This document shows, piece after piece, positions 33,796 through 42,625 of a stretch of DNA of 64,000 nt; position 1 is the first letter of the stretch; each line of letters opens with the position of its first letter. Below the pieces are notes generated by a model. It had not been told where the DNA came from. It saw only the letters and a program-made list of their open reading frames with translations, and searched no databases. Position numbers and translations under genes: made by a program. Source of the DNA: CALKWS01 sp035302405 (lineage in GTDB: Bacteria; Actinomycetota; Actinomycetes; Actinomycetales; Beutenbergiaceae); the NCBI GenBank assembly GCA_035302405.1, contig DATGSR010000064.1, positions 62,001 to 126,000 of the forward strand. Reading direction: 5' to 3'.

Positions 33796-34872
33796 CTACG
33801 GCTTGGCGCTGATGGCCTCGTAACAGGCGCGCAGGACCTGTTCATCCGGGCCTTCCAACCGGGTGGGACTGCCGATGCGATCCAGGACGACGAACCGGAG
33901 TACCCCGGCGCGGGACTTCTTGTCCCGCCGCATCGCATTCACGAGCCGTTCCCACCGGCCCCCGTGGTAACTGGTCGGCAGCCCGGCCGCCTGCAGTACC
34001 TCCCGGTGCCGGTCCAGACCGGCACGATCCAAGTGGCCGGTACGGAAGGCCAGTTCCGCGGCGAACACCATCCCGACGGCGACCGCGTCCCCATGGCGCC
34101 ATCGGTACGACTCGGCGTTCTCGATGGCGTGGGCCAGGGTGTGACCGTAGTTGAGGACTTCACGCCGATCGGCCTCACGAAGATCGGCGGAGACCACCTC
34201 GGCTTTCACCGTGATCGCTCGGCGGATCAGCTCGGTCAGGATCGGGCTGGTCGGGTCCAGCACCGCATCCGGGTGGTCCTGCACCAAGGACAGGATCTGG
34301 GTGTCGGCGATGAATCCGCATTTGATCACCTCTGCCAATCCTGCGCGCAGATCGGCCACGGGCAGTGTGGCGAGCAGTTCCACGTCGCACAGCACGGCCA
34401 CCGGCGAGTGGAATGCGCCCACCAAGTTCTTTCCGGCGGCGGTGTTGATGCCGGTCTTGCCTCCGACCGCGGCGTCGACCATCCCCAGCAGGGTGGTCGG
34501 GATGTGCAGCACCGGCACACCTCGCAGCCAGGTGGCGCCGACGAACCCCGCTGAATCGGTGACGGCTCCCCCTCCGAGTGCGACGATCGCGTCCGAACGC
34601 GTGAACGCCTGCTCGCCCAGCCGGTCCCACGCTTGGGAGATGACCTTTAGGTCTTTGGCGGCCTCGCCGTCGGGCATCTGGAAACTGTGGACCTGCCGCC
34701 CGGCGCCGCGGATCCGCTCTGCCAGCGTGGCGGCCGTGGCAGCCAGCGCCTGCGGATGCACCAGGAGAACCTGCGTCGCTCCCGCCGGCAGGTGTTCGGT
34801 AACCGAGGCATGTGCCCCGGGCTGCACCACCACCGGGTAGCGGTGTTCGGCCCGCACCCAGATCGTGCTCAT
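33796..34872 (-). CDS. aroB: 3-dehydroquinate synthase
   Basis: Second step of the shikimate pathway, NAD- and metal-dependent. It has 358 residues from ATG 34872, which overlaps the aroK stop as ATGA. The NAD site GGGAVTDSAGFVGATWLRG and active-site PTTLLGMVDAAVGGKTGINT, GKNLVGAFHSP and the metal His in LNYGHTLAHAIE are all present. Confidence 0.97.
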   Translation of the reverse strand: MSTIWVRAEHRYPVVVQPGAHASVTEHLPAGATQVLLVHPQALAATAATLAERIRGAGRQVHSFQMPDGEAAKDLKVISQAWDRLGEQAFTRSDAIVALGGGAVTDSAGFVGATWLRGVPVLHIPTTLLGMVDAAVGGKTGINTAAGKNLVGAFHSPVAVLCDVELLATLPVADLRAGLAEVIKCGFIADTQILSLVQDHPDAVLDPTSPILTELIRRAITVKAEVVSADLREADRREVLNYGHTLAHAIENAESYRWRHGDAVAVGMVFAAELAFRTGHLDRAGLDRHREVLQAAGLPTSYHGGRWERLVNAMRRDKKSRAGVLRFVVLDRIGSPTRLEGPDEQVLRACYEAISAKP

Positions 34873-35372
34873 CGATGCTCCAGAACGGCGAGCACGGCGT
34901 CGCGGGATTGGTCCGGGGTGAGTCCGGCGGTGGAGACTTCCACGTCGGCTACTTCGTGGTACAGGTGACGGCGGGCGTCCATCAGTTGCTGCCACTGTCG
35001 TCGGGGGCTGCCCACCAAAAGCGGCCGGGCGGCGTTCAACCCGACCCGCTTGGCCGCATCGGACAGGCCCACCGAGAGGTACACCACGGTGTGGTCGGCC
35101 AGGTCCTTGCGGGTGCGATCATCCAGGATCGCCCCGCCGCCAAGTGCGATGACACCCCGATGGTCAGCCAGCGCCTGCTGCACGGCTTCGCGTTCCAGTG
35201 CCCGGAAGGCTTCTTCTCCGTCGGTGAGAAAAATGTCGGCGATGGGTTTTCCGGCGTGCTCCTCCACCAGGGTGTCGGTGTCGGTGAACGGTACCTCCAG
35301 CACCTCTGCCACCTTGCGACCGATGGTGGACTTACCCGCTCCCGGGGGGCCGACGAGGACGGCGTGGATCAT
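34869..35372 (-). CDS. aroK: Shikimate kinase
   Basis: Phosphorylates shikimate at the 3-hydroxyl. It has 167 residues from ATG 35372, which overlaps the aroC stop as ATGA; the longer frame lies inside aroC. P-loop GPPGAGKSTIGRKVA, shikimate-binding Asp in FTDTDTLVEEH, GGGAILDDRTR and the RPLL lid are intact. Confidence 0.97.
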   Translation of the reverse strand: MIHAVLVGPPGAGKSTIGRKVAEVLEVPFTDTDTLVEEHAGKPIADIFLTDGEEAFRALEREAVQQALADHRGVIALGGGAILDDRTRKDLADHTVVYLSVGLSDAAKRVGLNAARPLLVGSPRRQWQQLMDARRHLYHEVADVEVSTAGLTPDQSRDAVLAVLEHR

Positions 35373-36583
35373 CGCAGGGTCTCCGAAATAGTCTGCATGT
35401 AGGCCTCGAGGTTCCGCCGCAACTCCGGCAGCGAGTCTCCACCGAACTTCTCCGTCAACGCCTCGGCCAGCACCAGGGCCACCATCGCTTCGGCGATCAC
35501 GGCCGCGGGCGCGGCGGCGCACACGTCGCTGCGCTGGTGGATGGCTTTGGCCGCTTCGCCGGTGGTGGTGTCGATCGTGTCCAACGGGCGGGGCACGGTG
35601 GAGATCGGTTTCAACGCGGCGCGCACCCGGATTACTTCCCCGTTACTCATCCCCCCTTCGATCCCGCCGGCGCGGTTGGTGCGGCGGCGCACCTGTCCCT
35701 CACGGTGGTGGATCTCGTCGTGTGCGAAGGAGCCCCGGCGCCGGGCGGTGTCGAACCCGTCGCCGATCTCCACGCCTTTGATCGCCTGGATCCCCATCAG
35801 CCCCGCCGCCAGCCGCGCATCGAGTTTGCGATCGCCGTGTACGTAGCTGCCCAGCCCCGGCGGGGCCCCGTACGCAAGGACCTCGACCACGCCGCCCAGT
35901 GTGTCGCCGTCCTTCTTCGCCGCGTCGATCTCGGCGACCATCCGCGCCGAGGTGTCCGGATCGAAACAACGGATCGGATCCTCATCAAGCGCGGCTACAT
36001 CAGCGGGAGTGGGCAGGGCGGCGTCTGCCGGCGCGGCCACCTCGCCTACGGCTACCACGTGGGAGACGAATTCGATTCCGGCGGCTTGCTGGAGCAGCCC
36101 GGCCGCGACCGTGCCCAGGGCCACCCGGGTGGCGGTCTCCCGTGCGGAGGCTCGTTCCAGCACCGGGCGGGCCTCATCGAAGCCGTACTTGATCATTCCG
36201 GTCAGGTCAGCGTGGCCCGGCCGGGGGCGAGTAAGTGGCTTGTTGCGTGCCACCTCGCGCGTGTCACCGGTGCCCGCGTCGATCTGCAGCAGAGCAGGGT
36301 CCACCGGGTCGGCGGCCATCACGTGTTCCCACTTGGGCCACTCGCTGTTGGCGATCTCGATCGCGATCGGCCCGCCCTGCGTGCGGCCGTGGCGCACGCC
36401 CCCGAGGAGCCGCACCTTGTCCTGTTCGAATGACATCCGCGCACCGCGTCCGTAACCCTTGCGGCGCCGGGCGAGGCGGTCGGCGATCATCGCAGTGGTG
36501 ATCTCCACACCGGCGGGGACTCCCTCGATCACCCCGACCAGTGCGGGCCCGTGGGATTCCCCTGCTGTTAACCATCTGAGCAT
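35369..36583 (-). CDS. aroC: Chorismate synthase
   Basis: Last common step to aromatic compounds, using reduced FMN as a catalytic cofactor. It has 404 residues. Signatures: AGESHGPALVGVIEG, RRKGYGRGARMSFEQD, GVRHGRTQGGPIAIEI, RPGHADLTGMIKYGF and ASARETATRVALGTVA. It heads the aroC-aroK-aroB-aroQ transcript, in which neighbours overlap or nearly touch. Its need for FMN links it to the flavin supply discussed at ribX. Confidence 0.97.
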   Translation of the reverse strand: MLRWLTAGESHGPALVGVIEGVPAGVEITTAMIADRLARRRKGYGRGARMSFEQDKVRLLGGVRHGRTQGGPIAIEIANSEWPKWEHVMAADPVDPALLQIDAGTGDTREVARNKPLTRPRPGHADLTGMIKYGFDEARPVLERASARETATRVALGTVAAGLLQQAAGIEFVSHVVAVGEVAAPADAALPTPADVAALDEDPIRCFDPDTSARMVAEIDAAKKDGDTLGGVVEVLAYGAPPGLGSYVHGDRKLDARLAAGLMGIQAIKGVEIGDGFDTARRRGSFAHDEIHHREGQVRRRTNRAGGIEGGMSNGEVIRVRAALKPISTVPRPLDTIDTTTGEAAKAIHQRSDVCAAAPAAVIAEAMVALVLAEALTEKFGGDSLPELRRNLEAYMQTISETLR

Positions 36584-36666
36584 CCCCCCATCTTTCCACG
36601 GCTAAGGACGTTGCCAGCATCAGCCGCCGCCGTGCACCGGAAGCACAGTCGCAGGTCTCGCCACCC

Positions 36667-36745
36667 GCAGTGCCGACGGCGGAGTGGCCGGCAGTGCCGA
36701 TCGCGGACCACGCACTCGCAGTGCCGACGGCGGAGTAGCCGGCAG
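36667..36745. repeat. 24-27-bp tandem repeat, intergenic
   Basis: Units beginning GCAGTGCCGA start at 36667, 36691, 36718 and 36742; units 1 and 3 (24 bp) differ by one base. They fill the divergent spacer between aroC and the DUF294 gene, where both promoters should lie. Confidence 0.8.
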
Positions 36746-36812
36746 TGCCGACAGTTGCCGCAGCCCGTGGCGGTCGCTGCAGTAGCGCGTTCTCATGCGC
36801 AGGGACGTATGG

Positions 36813-38696
36813 ATGCGGTTGGATCAGATGATGGACGCCGACTTGGCCGAGATCCGGGACTTCTTGGCCGCACACGAACCGTATGGTGATCTACCCGCTG
36901 AACTTCTCGATTCCATTCCGGCCTCCTTGCACATCGCATACTTTCGCCGCGGTGCCGTGGTGATCGAGTTGGGCGCCCGGAATGAGTACGTGCATATCCT
37001 GCGTTCGGGCGCGGTGGACATCCTCGATTCCATGGGCGGGCTGGCAGACCGGGACTCCGCCGGGGACTCCTTCGGGTTGTCCTCGGTGCTCACCGCCGGC
37101 CCCTCGTTGTACCGGGTCGTGGCCCACGAGGACAGCCTGTGCTACTTGATGCCCGCGGAGAAATTCAGGGATCTGCTGGCCCGGTCCGAGACTTTCGCGC
37201 GGCACTTCATGCGGCAACAGGTGGGCCGGTTGCGGGACGCGGTGGCACCCGTTCGAATTTCCGACTCCGGGTCGGCGCTGCTGCGCACCCAGTTGAAGGA
37301 CATCCTGCGTCGTGACCCCATCACCGCCCCACCGCATCTGCCCGTAGGTGAAGCCGCCCGGCTCATGGCTGCCGAGCACGTGTCCGCGCTGCTGGTCACT
37401 GAGGGATCGCGCCTAGCGGGCATCTTCACGGACCGGGATATTCGCGCGCGAGTGGTGGCCCAAGACCTGAGTCCGATGACGCCGGTGGGCGAGGTGATGA
37501 CGCCGGACCCGGTCACGATCCCGGCGGATCGACTCACGATGGAAGCACTCGCGGAACTCACCCATCACGGTGTGAACCACGTGCCGGTGATGCAAGGCCG
37601 GCGGGTCATCGGGGTGGTCACCGCCGGGGACCTGATGCGCCTTGCCCGGGATAATCCCACGTTGCTGCTCACCGAGCTCGCCGAGCAGTCCAGCGTCCGC
37701 GCGCTGCAGGCGGTGGTCAGCCGTATTCCCCAGGTGGTGAGTTCGTCGGCGGGCGCGCACGCCGCACCGGGAGACGTCGCACGCTTCGTTACTGCGGTGG
37801 CAGACGGCGCGACCAGGCGGATGTTGAACTTCGCCGAGGAAGAACTGGGGGCCCCGCCGATGCGGTACTGCTGGGTGGCCCTGGGATCACAGGGGCGCCA
37901 AGAGACGGCGTTGCACTCCGACCAGGACAACGCACTGATCCTGGCCCGAGTTCCCTCGGCGGAAGAATCCGCATACTTCACCGCCTTGGCGCAATACGTG
38001 GTGGACGGTCTGGCCCAGATCGGCTACCCCCGGTGCCCCGGGGACGTGATGGCCACCAACCCGCGGTGGCGGGTGCCGGTAGAGGTGTGGCGCGGATACA
38101 TGAGCTCTTGGATCCGCGATCCGGAACCGGAAGCCGTGCTCCACGCGCAGATCTTCTTCGATATGCGTCCGGTGTTCGGCGACCGGTCCCTGTTCGAGCG
38201 CGTTCGGCAGGTGGTCATGGACGAAGCACCGCATTCGCGCCGGTTCCTTGCCCATCTGGCCCAGGCTGCTGAACTGGCCAAGCCGCCGTTGGGTTTCTTC
38301 CGTGACTTCGTGTTGGACGGTTCGGGCCGGGAGCGGCGAACACTGGACATCAAGTCCGGTGGCCTGGCCCCGATCTCCCAGATCGCGCGGCTATCGGCGT
38401 TGGCGCTGGGGAACGCCACCTTGGGGACGGTGGAAAGGTTGCGCTCAGCGAGCGGCACTCGGGTGTTGTCGGCCAACCACGGCGCCGACCTGATCGACGC
38501 TTATGACTTCCTCACCGGGCTGCGCACCCGGCACCAGGTACATCGTCACGAAGAGGGTGAGCCGTTGGACAACCGGGTTCCGCCGGCGTCGCTGTCCCCG
38601 TTCGAGCGCCGCCATCTGAAGAACGCGTTCGCAGTAGTGCGGCGCACTCAATCCACGCTGCCTTATGTCTACCGCACCGAAGTGGTGGGCAGATGA
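36813..38696 (+). CDS. cNMP-binding/CBS/DUF294 putative nucleotidyltransferase
   Basis: A signal-responsive protein of about 627 residues. Domains in order: cyclic-nucleotide-binding-like fold (about 20-135, with SFGLSSVLTAGPSLYRVVA in part), a CBS pair (about 160-285, TDRDIRARVVAQ and HVPVMQGRRVIGVVT), a DUF294 nucleotidyltransferase (GSQGRQETALHSDQDNAL, with the G-S and D-x-D catalytic pattern) and its helical C-terminal domain. The upstream ATG 36795 lacks a Shine-Dalgarno; ATG 36813 has AGGGA. The stop overlaps the exonuclease start. The architecture is known from other bacteria; the substrate is not. Confidence 0.85.
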   Translation: MRLDQMMDADLAEIRDFLAAHEPYGDLPAELLDSIPASLHIAYFRRGAVVIELGARNEYVHILRSGAVDILDSMGGLADRDSAGDSFGLSSVLTAGPSLYRVVAHEDSLCYLMPAEKFRDLLARSETFARHFMRQQVGRLRDAVAPVRISDSGSALLRTQLKDILRRDPITAPPHLPVGEAARLMAAEHVSALLVTEGSRLAGIFTDRDIRARVVAQDLSPMTPVGEVMTPDPVTIPADRLTMEALAELTHHGVNHVPVMQGRRVIGVVTAGDLMRLARDNPTLLLTELAEQSSVRALQAVVSRIPQVVSSSAGAHAAPGDVARFVTAVADGATRRMLNFAEEELGAPPMRYCWVALGSQGRQETALHSDQDNALILARVPSAEESAYFTALAQYVVDGLAQIGYPRCPGDVMATNPRWRVPVEVWRGYMSSWIRDPEPEAVLHAQIFFDMRPVFGDRSLFERVRQVVMDEAPHSRRFLAHLAQAAELAKPPLGFFRDFVLDGSGRERRTLDIKSGGLAPISQIARLSALALGNATLGTVERLRSASGTRVLSANHGADLIDAYDFLTGLRTRHQVHRHEEGEPLDNRVPPASLSPFERRHLKNAFAVVRRTQSTLPYVYRTEVVGR

Positions 38697-39373
38697 AATG
38701 GATCTCGCGGCTACGCCGTCGCCGGGCAACTGCCGCCTCGGCGGCGTCGGGAGCGCTCAGGCAGTACTATCGCGCGCCCGTGCCCGCTGACGGCACGCCG
38801 GTGCAGGACCTGGCGGTATTGGCCCTGGATGTGGAGTGCACGAGCCTGGACCTGAAGAGGGCGGAAATCCTCAGTGTGGGTCACGTGCCGATCGACGGGT
38901 TGCGGATCCGCCTGGGTGAGGCCCGCCACACCGTGGTTCGCACCGAGGCCGAGGCCGCTGCGAACGTCACGGTGCATGGGCTGACCGATGATGTCATCGC
39001 GGCAGGAGTTCCTCTCGAGGCCGCAGTGGAGCAGGTGCTGCGCTCGTGCGCCGGGCGGGTGTTGCTGGCCCACTACGCCCGGATCGAGACGACGTTGCTC
39101 TCTCGGGCATGCGTCGACCTCTTCGGCGCGCCCTGGCACCCGCCGGTCATCGACACCATGGCCCTGGAACGCATGCTGCTCGGGCGGGTGCCGAGGCACC
39201 CGGACCAGGACGGTCTGGACCTGGCCTCCGCCCGAGACCGGCGCGGCCTGCCCCGTTACGGCATGCATCATGCCCTCACCGATGCCATCGCGTGCGCGGA
39301 GTTGTTCCTCGCCCAGATCAGCCAATGGCCCGACGGAAAAGGCCCGACCCTTGGCCAGTTGCGCAAGAGGTGA
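38693..39373 (+). CDS. DEDDh 3'-5' exonuclease, DnaQ-like
   Basis: A 226-residue exonuclease of the DNA polymerase III epsilon type. Exo I ALDVECTSLDLKRAEILSVG (D-x-E), Exo II around VTVHGLTDDVI and LLAHYARIE, and Exo III HHALTDAIACAELFL (His and Asp) are all present. A basic N-terminal ~35 residues precede the domain. ATGA overlap with the DUF294 gene indicates one operon; this pairing recurs in other bacteria. It is probably not the replicative proofreader. Confidence 0.88.
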   Translation: MKWISRLRRRRATAASAASGALRQYYRAPVPADGTPVQDLAVLALDVECTSLDLKRAEILSVGHVPIDGLRIRLGEARHTVVRTEAEAAANVTVHGLTDDVIAAGVPLEAAVEQVLRSCAGRVLLAHYARIETTLLSRACVDLFGAPWHPPVIDTMALERMLLGRVPRHPDQDGLDLASARDRRGLPRYGMHHALTDAIACAELFLAQISQWPDGKGPTLGQLRKR

Positions 39374-39432
39374 CCGCCCGCCGGTGAAGATGGCCAGACC
39401 CCGAGGTGGACGGCCACCGGGACAGACACGCC

Positions 39433-40077
39433 CTAGACGCCGAAAACCGCCGTTCCCCACACCAGCCCAACCACCGCGCCCGCGATCATCCACGGCCCGA
39501 ACGCGAGGTGCGTCTTGCGGTCGGCCTTGGCGATGACCAGCAGCACCAACGCCGCCGCGCCCCCGAGCACGAACGCCGCAATCGTGCCGGTGAGCACCTC
39601 TTCCCAGCCGTACCAACCCAGCACCACTCCGAGCAGCCCTGCCAGTTTCACATCGCCCATGCCCAACCCGGAGGGCGAGATCAACGCCAGGATGAGGTAT
39701 CCGCCGGCCAGCGCGGCGCCAGCCAGCACCGACCGACCCAAGTCCGCGTAGGCATCGTCGAGCACCGCTTGGACCGCCCATGCGCCCACCACGATCGGAT
39801 ATGCCGGGGCCACTAACGCGGTAGGCAACCGGTGCACCGCCAGGTCGACCGTAACGAGCAGCGCGCACACCAGTGCCATGAACGCGAGCACTACTAGTTC
39901 GACCACGCCCTGTGCCCACATAGCCGCACCGGCCCCGCCCAGGGCGGCCAGGAGGGGATGCAAGCCGCTGGTGGTCAGCGCCGTCTCCTTACGCGCGAGG
40001 CTGACCAGCCACGGCGTCAGCAGCACTGCCGCCAGCCCGCAGATGGCGGCCACCCCCACAATCACCACCGGCGACAT
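39433..40077 (-). CDS. Prepilin peptidase, A24 family
   Basis: Membrane aspartyl peptidase that cleaves type IV prepilin-like leaders. The 214-residue protein has about seven hydrophobic segments. Catalytic Asp motifs are TVDLAVHRLP and SGLGMGDVKLAG. The N-terminal methyltransferase domain of PilD is absent, so it is the short, cleavage-only type. ATG 40077 overlaps the aroE stop (TGATG). No pilin gene lies in the window, so its substrates are elsewhere. Confidence 0.9.
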   Translation of the reverse strand: MSPVVIVGVAAICGLAAVLLTPWLVSLARKETALTTSGLHPLLAALGGAGAAMWAQGVVELVVLAFMALVCALLVTVDLAVHRLPTALVAPAYPIVVGAWAVQAVLDDAYADLGRSVLAGAALAGGYLILALISPSGLGMGDVKLAGLLGVVLGWYGWEEVLTGTIAAFVLGGAAALVLLVIAKADRKTHLAFGPWMIAGAVVGLVWGTAVFGV

Positions 40078-40925
40078 CAGCCCTCCAGACACGCGTGCAG
40101 CGCCGCACGCATCGCCTCCACCGGGGCGGTTCGCCCGGTCATCAGCCGCACCTGCTCCACACCCTGGTGCAGCAACATCAGGTGGCCGCCGGCGACCGGC
40201 GCGCCCCGGGAGGCCCACGCCCGCCCGAGAGGAGTGGGCCAGCCGTCGTAGACCACATCCAGTAACACCTGGCCGGCTTCCAGGTCGGCGCGCTCCACCA
40301 CCTCCACCAAGGTATCCGCGGCACCCTTGGGGGCGGTACTGACCACCGCCTGGGCGCTGATCAGTGCTTCATCCGCGGCCGCGCTGCCCCACGTGAGCAG
40401 CCGTGGTGACAGACCCATCCGCGCCGAGGCGCGGATCACCGGCCCGGCCCGTCCGGGTGAGCGGACCACGATAACGGGATCGGTAATACCCAGTTGCCCC
40501 AGCGCCGCCAACGCGGCACTGGCCGTGGCCCCTCCCCCAAGGATCACCCCGGACCTCGGCTGCCAATCAGGCGGGGCCACCTCCTGCAACGCCGTCACCG
40601 CGCCGTAGACGTCGGTATTGGTTCCCACGCGCACTCCCCCGCCGGGAAACAGGACCGTGTTGACCGAACCGACGACCTCCGCCAGTGGCTCCACGTGGTC
40701 GACGCTGCGCAGCGCAACCTGTTTCAGCGGCATCGTGACCGACAGGCCGGCCCAACTCTCGTCGAGTCCGGCCAGGAAGCCGGCGAAGCCCGCTTCGTCC
40801 ACCTCGTGGCGTTCGTAGGTCCAGTTCTCCAAATCCAACGCGTGATAGGCCGCGCGGTGCAACTGCGGCGAGAGGGAATGCGATACCGGCTGGCCGAGCA
40901 CCGCTGCACGACGAGGTTGGGACAT
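40077..40925 (-). CDS. aroE: Shikimate dehydrogenase
   Basis: Reduces 3-dehydroshikimate with NADPH. It has 282 residues. Substrate site PVSHSLSPQLHRAAYHAL, catalytic Lys in VTMPLKQVAL, GTNTDVYGAV, nucleotide loop GVILGGGATASAALAAL and C-terminal GHLMLLHQGVEQ are present. It lies 12 bp after mltG in a run of cell-envelope and housekeeping genes, apart from the other aro genes. Confidence 0.95.
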   Translation of the reverse strand: MSQPRRAAVLGQPVSHSLSPQLHRAAYHALDLENWTYERHEVDEAGFAGFLAGLDESWAGLSVTMPLKQVALRSVDHVEPLAEVVGSVNTVLFPGGGVRVGTNTDVYGAVTALQEVAPPDWQPRSGVILGGGATASAALAALGQLGITDPVIVVRSPGRAGPVIRASARMGLSPRLLTWGSAAADEALISAQAVVSTAPKGAADTLVEVVERADLEAGQVLLDVVYDGWPTPLGRAWASRGAPVAGGHLMLLHQGVEQVRLMTGRTAPVEAMRAALHACLEG

Positions 40926-40937
40926 CGATGATTCTTC

Positions 40938-42113
40938 CTACTCCTCGTCGCCTTCAGCGTCGTTCTGCTGGGCCAACCAATCGCGATACTCCTGTTGATT
41001 CTGCCGGTGCTCATCCAGGTCGTCGGTGAACCGGGTCTCCCCGGTGTCCGGATTGACGGTCACGAAGTAGCACCAGTCCCCTTCCGGTGGATCAGCAACC
41101 GCGTCCATCGCCGGTTGCCCCGGTGACCCGATCGGCGTGGGCGGCAGGCCGGGCACGCGGCGGGTGTTGTACGGGTGGTCCTGCTGCCACTCATCCCGGG
41201 TGATCTCATAAGCCGGTTTGTTCAGGCCGTAGGCGTAGGTGGTGTCCATGCCGATGGTCCCGTCACCGGAGCAGCCCTCCAGTCTGTTCTCCACCACGCG
41301 CGCCACCTGCCCCCAGTGCTCGGGGTTGTTGACCTCCAGTTCCAGGATGGAGGCGATGGTGAGGGTCTCGTGCCATTCCTCCTCGGGGATCTCCCGGTCC
41401 TGCAGCATCTGCACGGTTTGGTCCACCATGTCCTGCAGCAGGTCCTGTGGGTCGGTGTCGGGCTCCACGGTGTAAGTGGACGCGAACAGCCAACCTTCGA
41501 TCTCCCCCTCGGCCTGTTCGGGCAGATACTCCTCGGCCACCTGCGCGGCGGCCTCCTCCACCTCTTCCACGGGCACGTCCAGCCGCACCGAGATCCGTTC
41601 ATAGACCTGGGTCGCGCGCCAGCCCTCGGGGATGGTCACGGTGAGATCCGAGCGGCTGGCCGGATCCAGCAGCGCCTGCACCGCATCGATGGCGGCCATT
41701 TCCTGGCGCAGGCTGTAGCGGCCCGCCTGGATCTGCGTCGCATTGGGGTTGTTGGCGTAGGCCTCGGTGAACGCGCCCACGGTGGCAACCACATCGGCCT
41801 CCGCCAAGGTGTGGCCGATGTCGGTCCCGCTGTCCCCGGGGTTGACGACCACTTCGACCTCACCGGTGCCTGGACCGGGATAGTCGGTGACCGTGGTGTC
41901 GGGACTGCCTTCCCACAACGGTCGAATAAGTACGAACGCACCACCCAGCAGCAAGGCGATGGCCACCACCATCACCAGGAAGGTGATGAAGTTTCGCCTG
42001 CGTTGGGCCCGTCGCCGTCGGGCCTCCCGCCGGGCCGCGCGCCTGTTGCCGGCGATCGTCGCGGTCGGGGCGGCCTCGTCGGTTCCGAACTGCTCGTCGA
42101 ACAGGTCTGTCAC
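40938..42113 (-). CDS. mltG: Endolytic peptidoglycan transglycosylase MltG
   Basis: Membrane-anchored YceG-like enzyme that cuts nascent glycan strands. It has 391 residues. A basic cytoplasmic segment is followed by one transmembrane helix (about residues 38-60), a LysM-like part, then the catalytic domain with Glu in IASILELEVNNPEHW and conserved NTRRVPGLPPTPIGSPG. GTG 42113 overlaps the ruvX stop. The acidic C-terminal end is typical. Confidence 0.95.
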   Translation of the reverse strand: MTDLFDEQFGTDEAAPTATIAGNRRAARREARRRRAQRRRNFITFLVMVVAIALLLGGAFVLIRPLWEGSPDTTVTDYPGPGTGEVEVVVNPGDSGTDIGHTLAEADVVATVGAFTEAYANNPNATQIQAGRYSLRQEMAAIDAVQALLDPASRSDLTVTIPEGWRATQVYERISVRLDVPVEEVEEAAAQVAEEYLPEQAEGEIEGWLFASTYTVEPDTDPQDLLQDMVDQTVQMLQDREIPEEEWHETLTIASILELEVNNPEHWGQVARVVENRLEGCSGDGTIGMDTTYAYGLNKPAYEITRDEWQQDHPYNTRRVPGLPPTPIGSPGQPAMDAVADPPEGDWCYFVTVNPDTGETRFTDDLDEHRQNQQEYRDWLAQQNDAEGDEE

Positions 42114-42625
42114 GTCCCGCTCTCCTCCGCCGCTGCCCCCTGGTCCACCCTAACTACCTCTCCAGGTGCATGCCCGCTGCGTTCCCCGTCGAGGGCCGCC
42201 TGCAGGATCACGGTGGCGGCTACCTGGTCCACCACCTGCCGGTGGGAGCGACCCGGGCGTCCGGCGCGGTGTAACTGGGAGTGGGCACTGACCGTGCTGA
42301 GGCGTTCGTCCACGAGCCTCACCGGCACCGGGTCCACCGTCCGCGCCAGTCGCTCGGCGTAGGAGCGCACGCCCCGGCTGGCGGGACTTTCCGTTCCGGA
42401 CATGTGCAGCGGCAGTCCGACGACCACCTCGATCGCCCCGGTTTGGCGAACCAACTGTGCGATCTGTGCCACCCCATCCGCGGACCTGCTGCGCCGGATG
42501 GTGCTGTGCGGGGTGGCCAACATCCCCTCGGGGTCGCTGGTTGCTAGGCCTACGCGCACCTGGCCCGCGTCGACGCCGATCCGCACGCCGCGGCGCATCG
42601 GCACGGGCTCGTCCTCATCGGGCAT
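42110..42625 (-). CDS. ruvX: Putative Holliday junction resolvase/pre-16S rRNA nuclease YqgF
   Basis: RNase H-fold nuclease. YqgF is reported to act in 16S rRNA 5' maturation and a Holliday junction role is also suggested. It has 171 residues. Catalytic Asp in RIGVDAGQVRVGLATSD, then VVVGLPLHMSG and RLVDERLSTVSA are seen. It overlaps alaS by 11 bases; a Met ten codons in is an alternative start. The last ~25 residues are an acidic, low-complexity tail. Confidence 0.94.
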   Translation of the reverse strand: MPDEDEPVPMRRGVRIGVDAGQVRVGLATSDPEGMLATPHSTIRRSRSADGVAQIAQLVRQTGAIEVVVGLPLHMSGTESPASRGVRSYAERLARTVDPVPVRLVDERLSTVSAHSQLHRAGRPGRSHRQVVDQVAATVILQAALDGERSGHAPGEVVRVDQGAAAEESGT

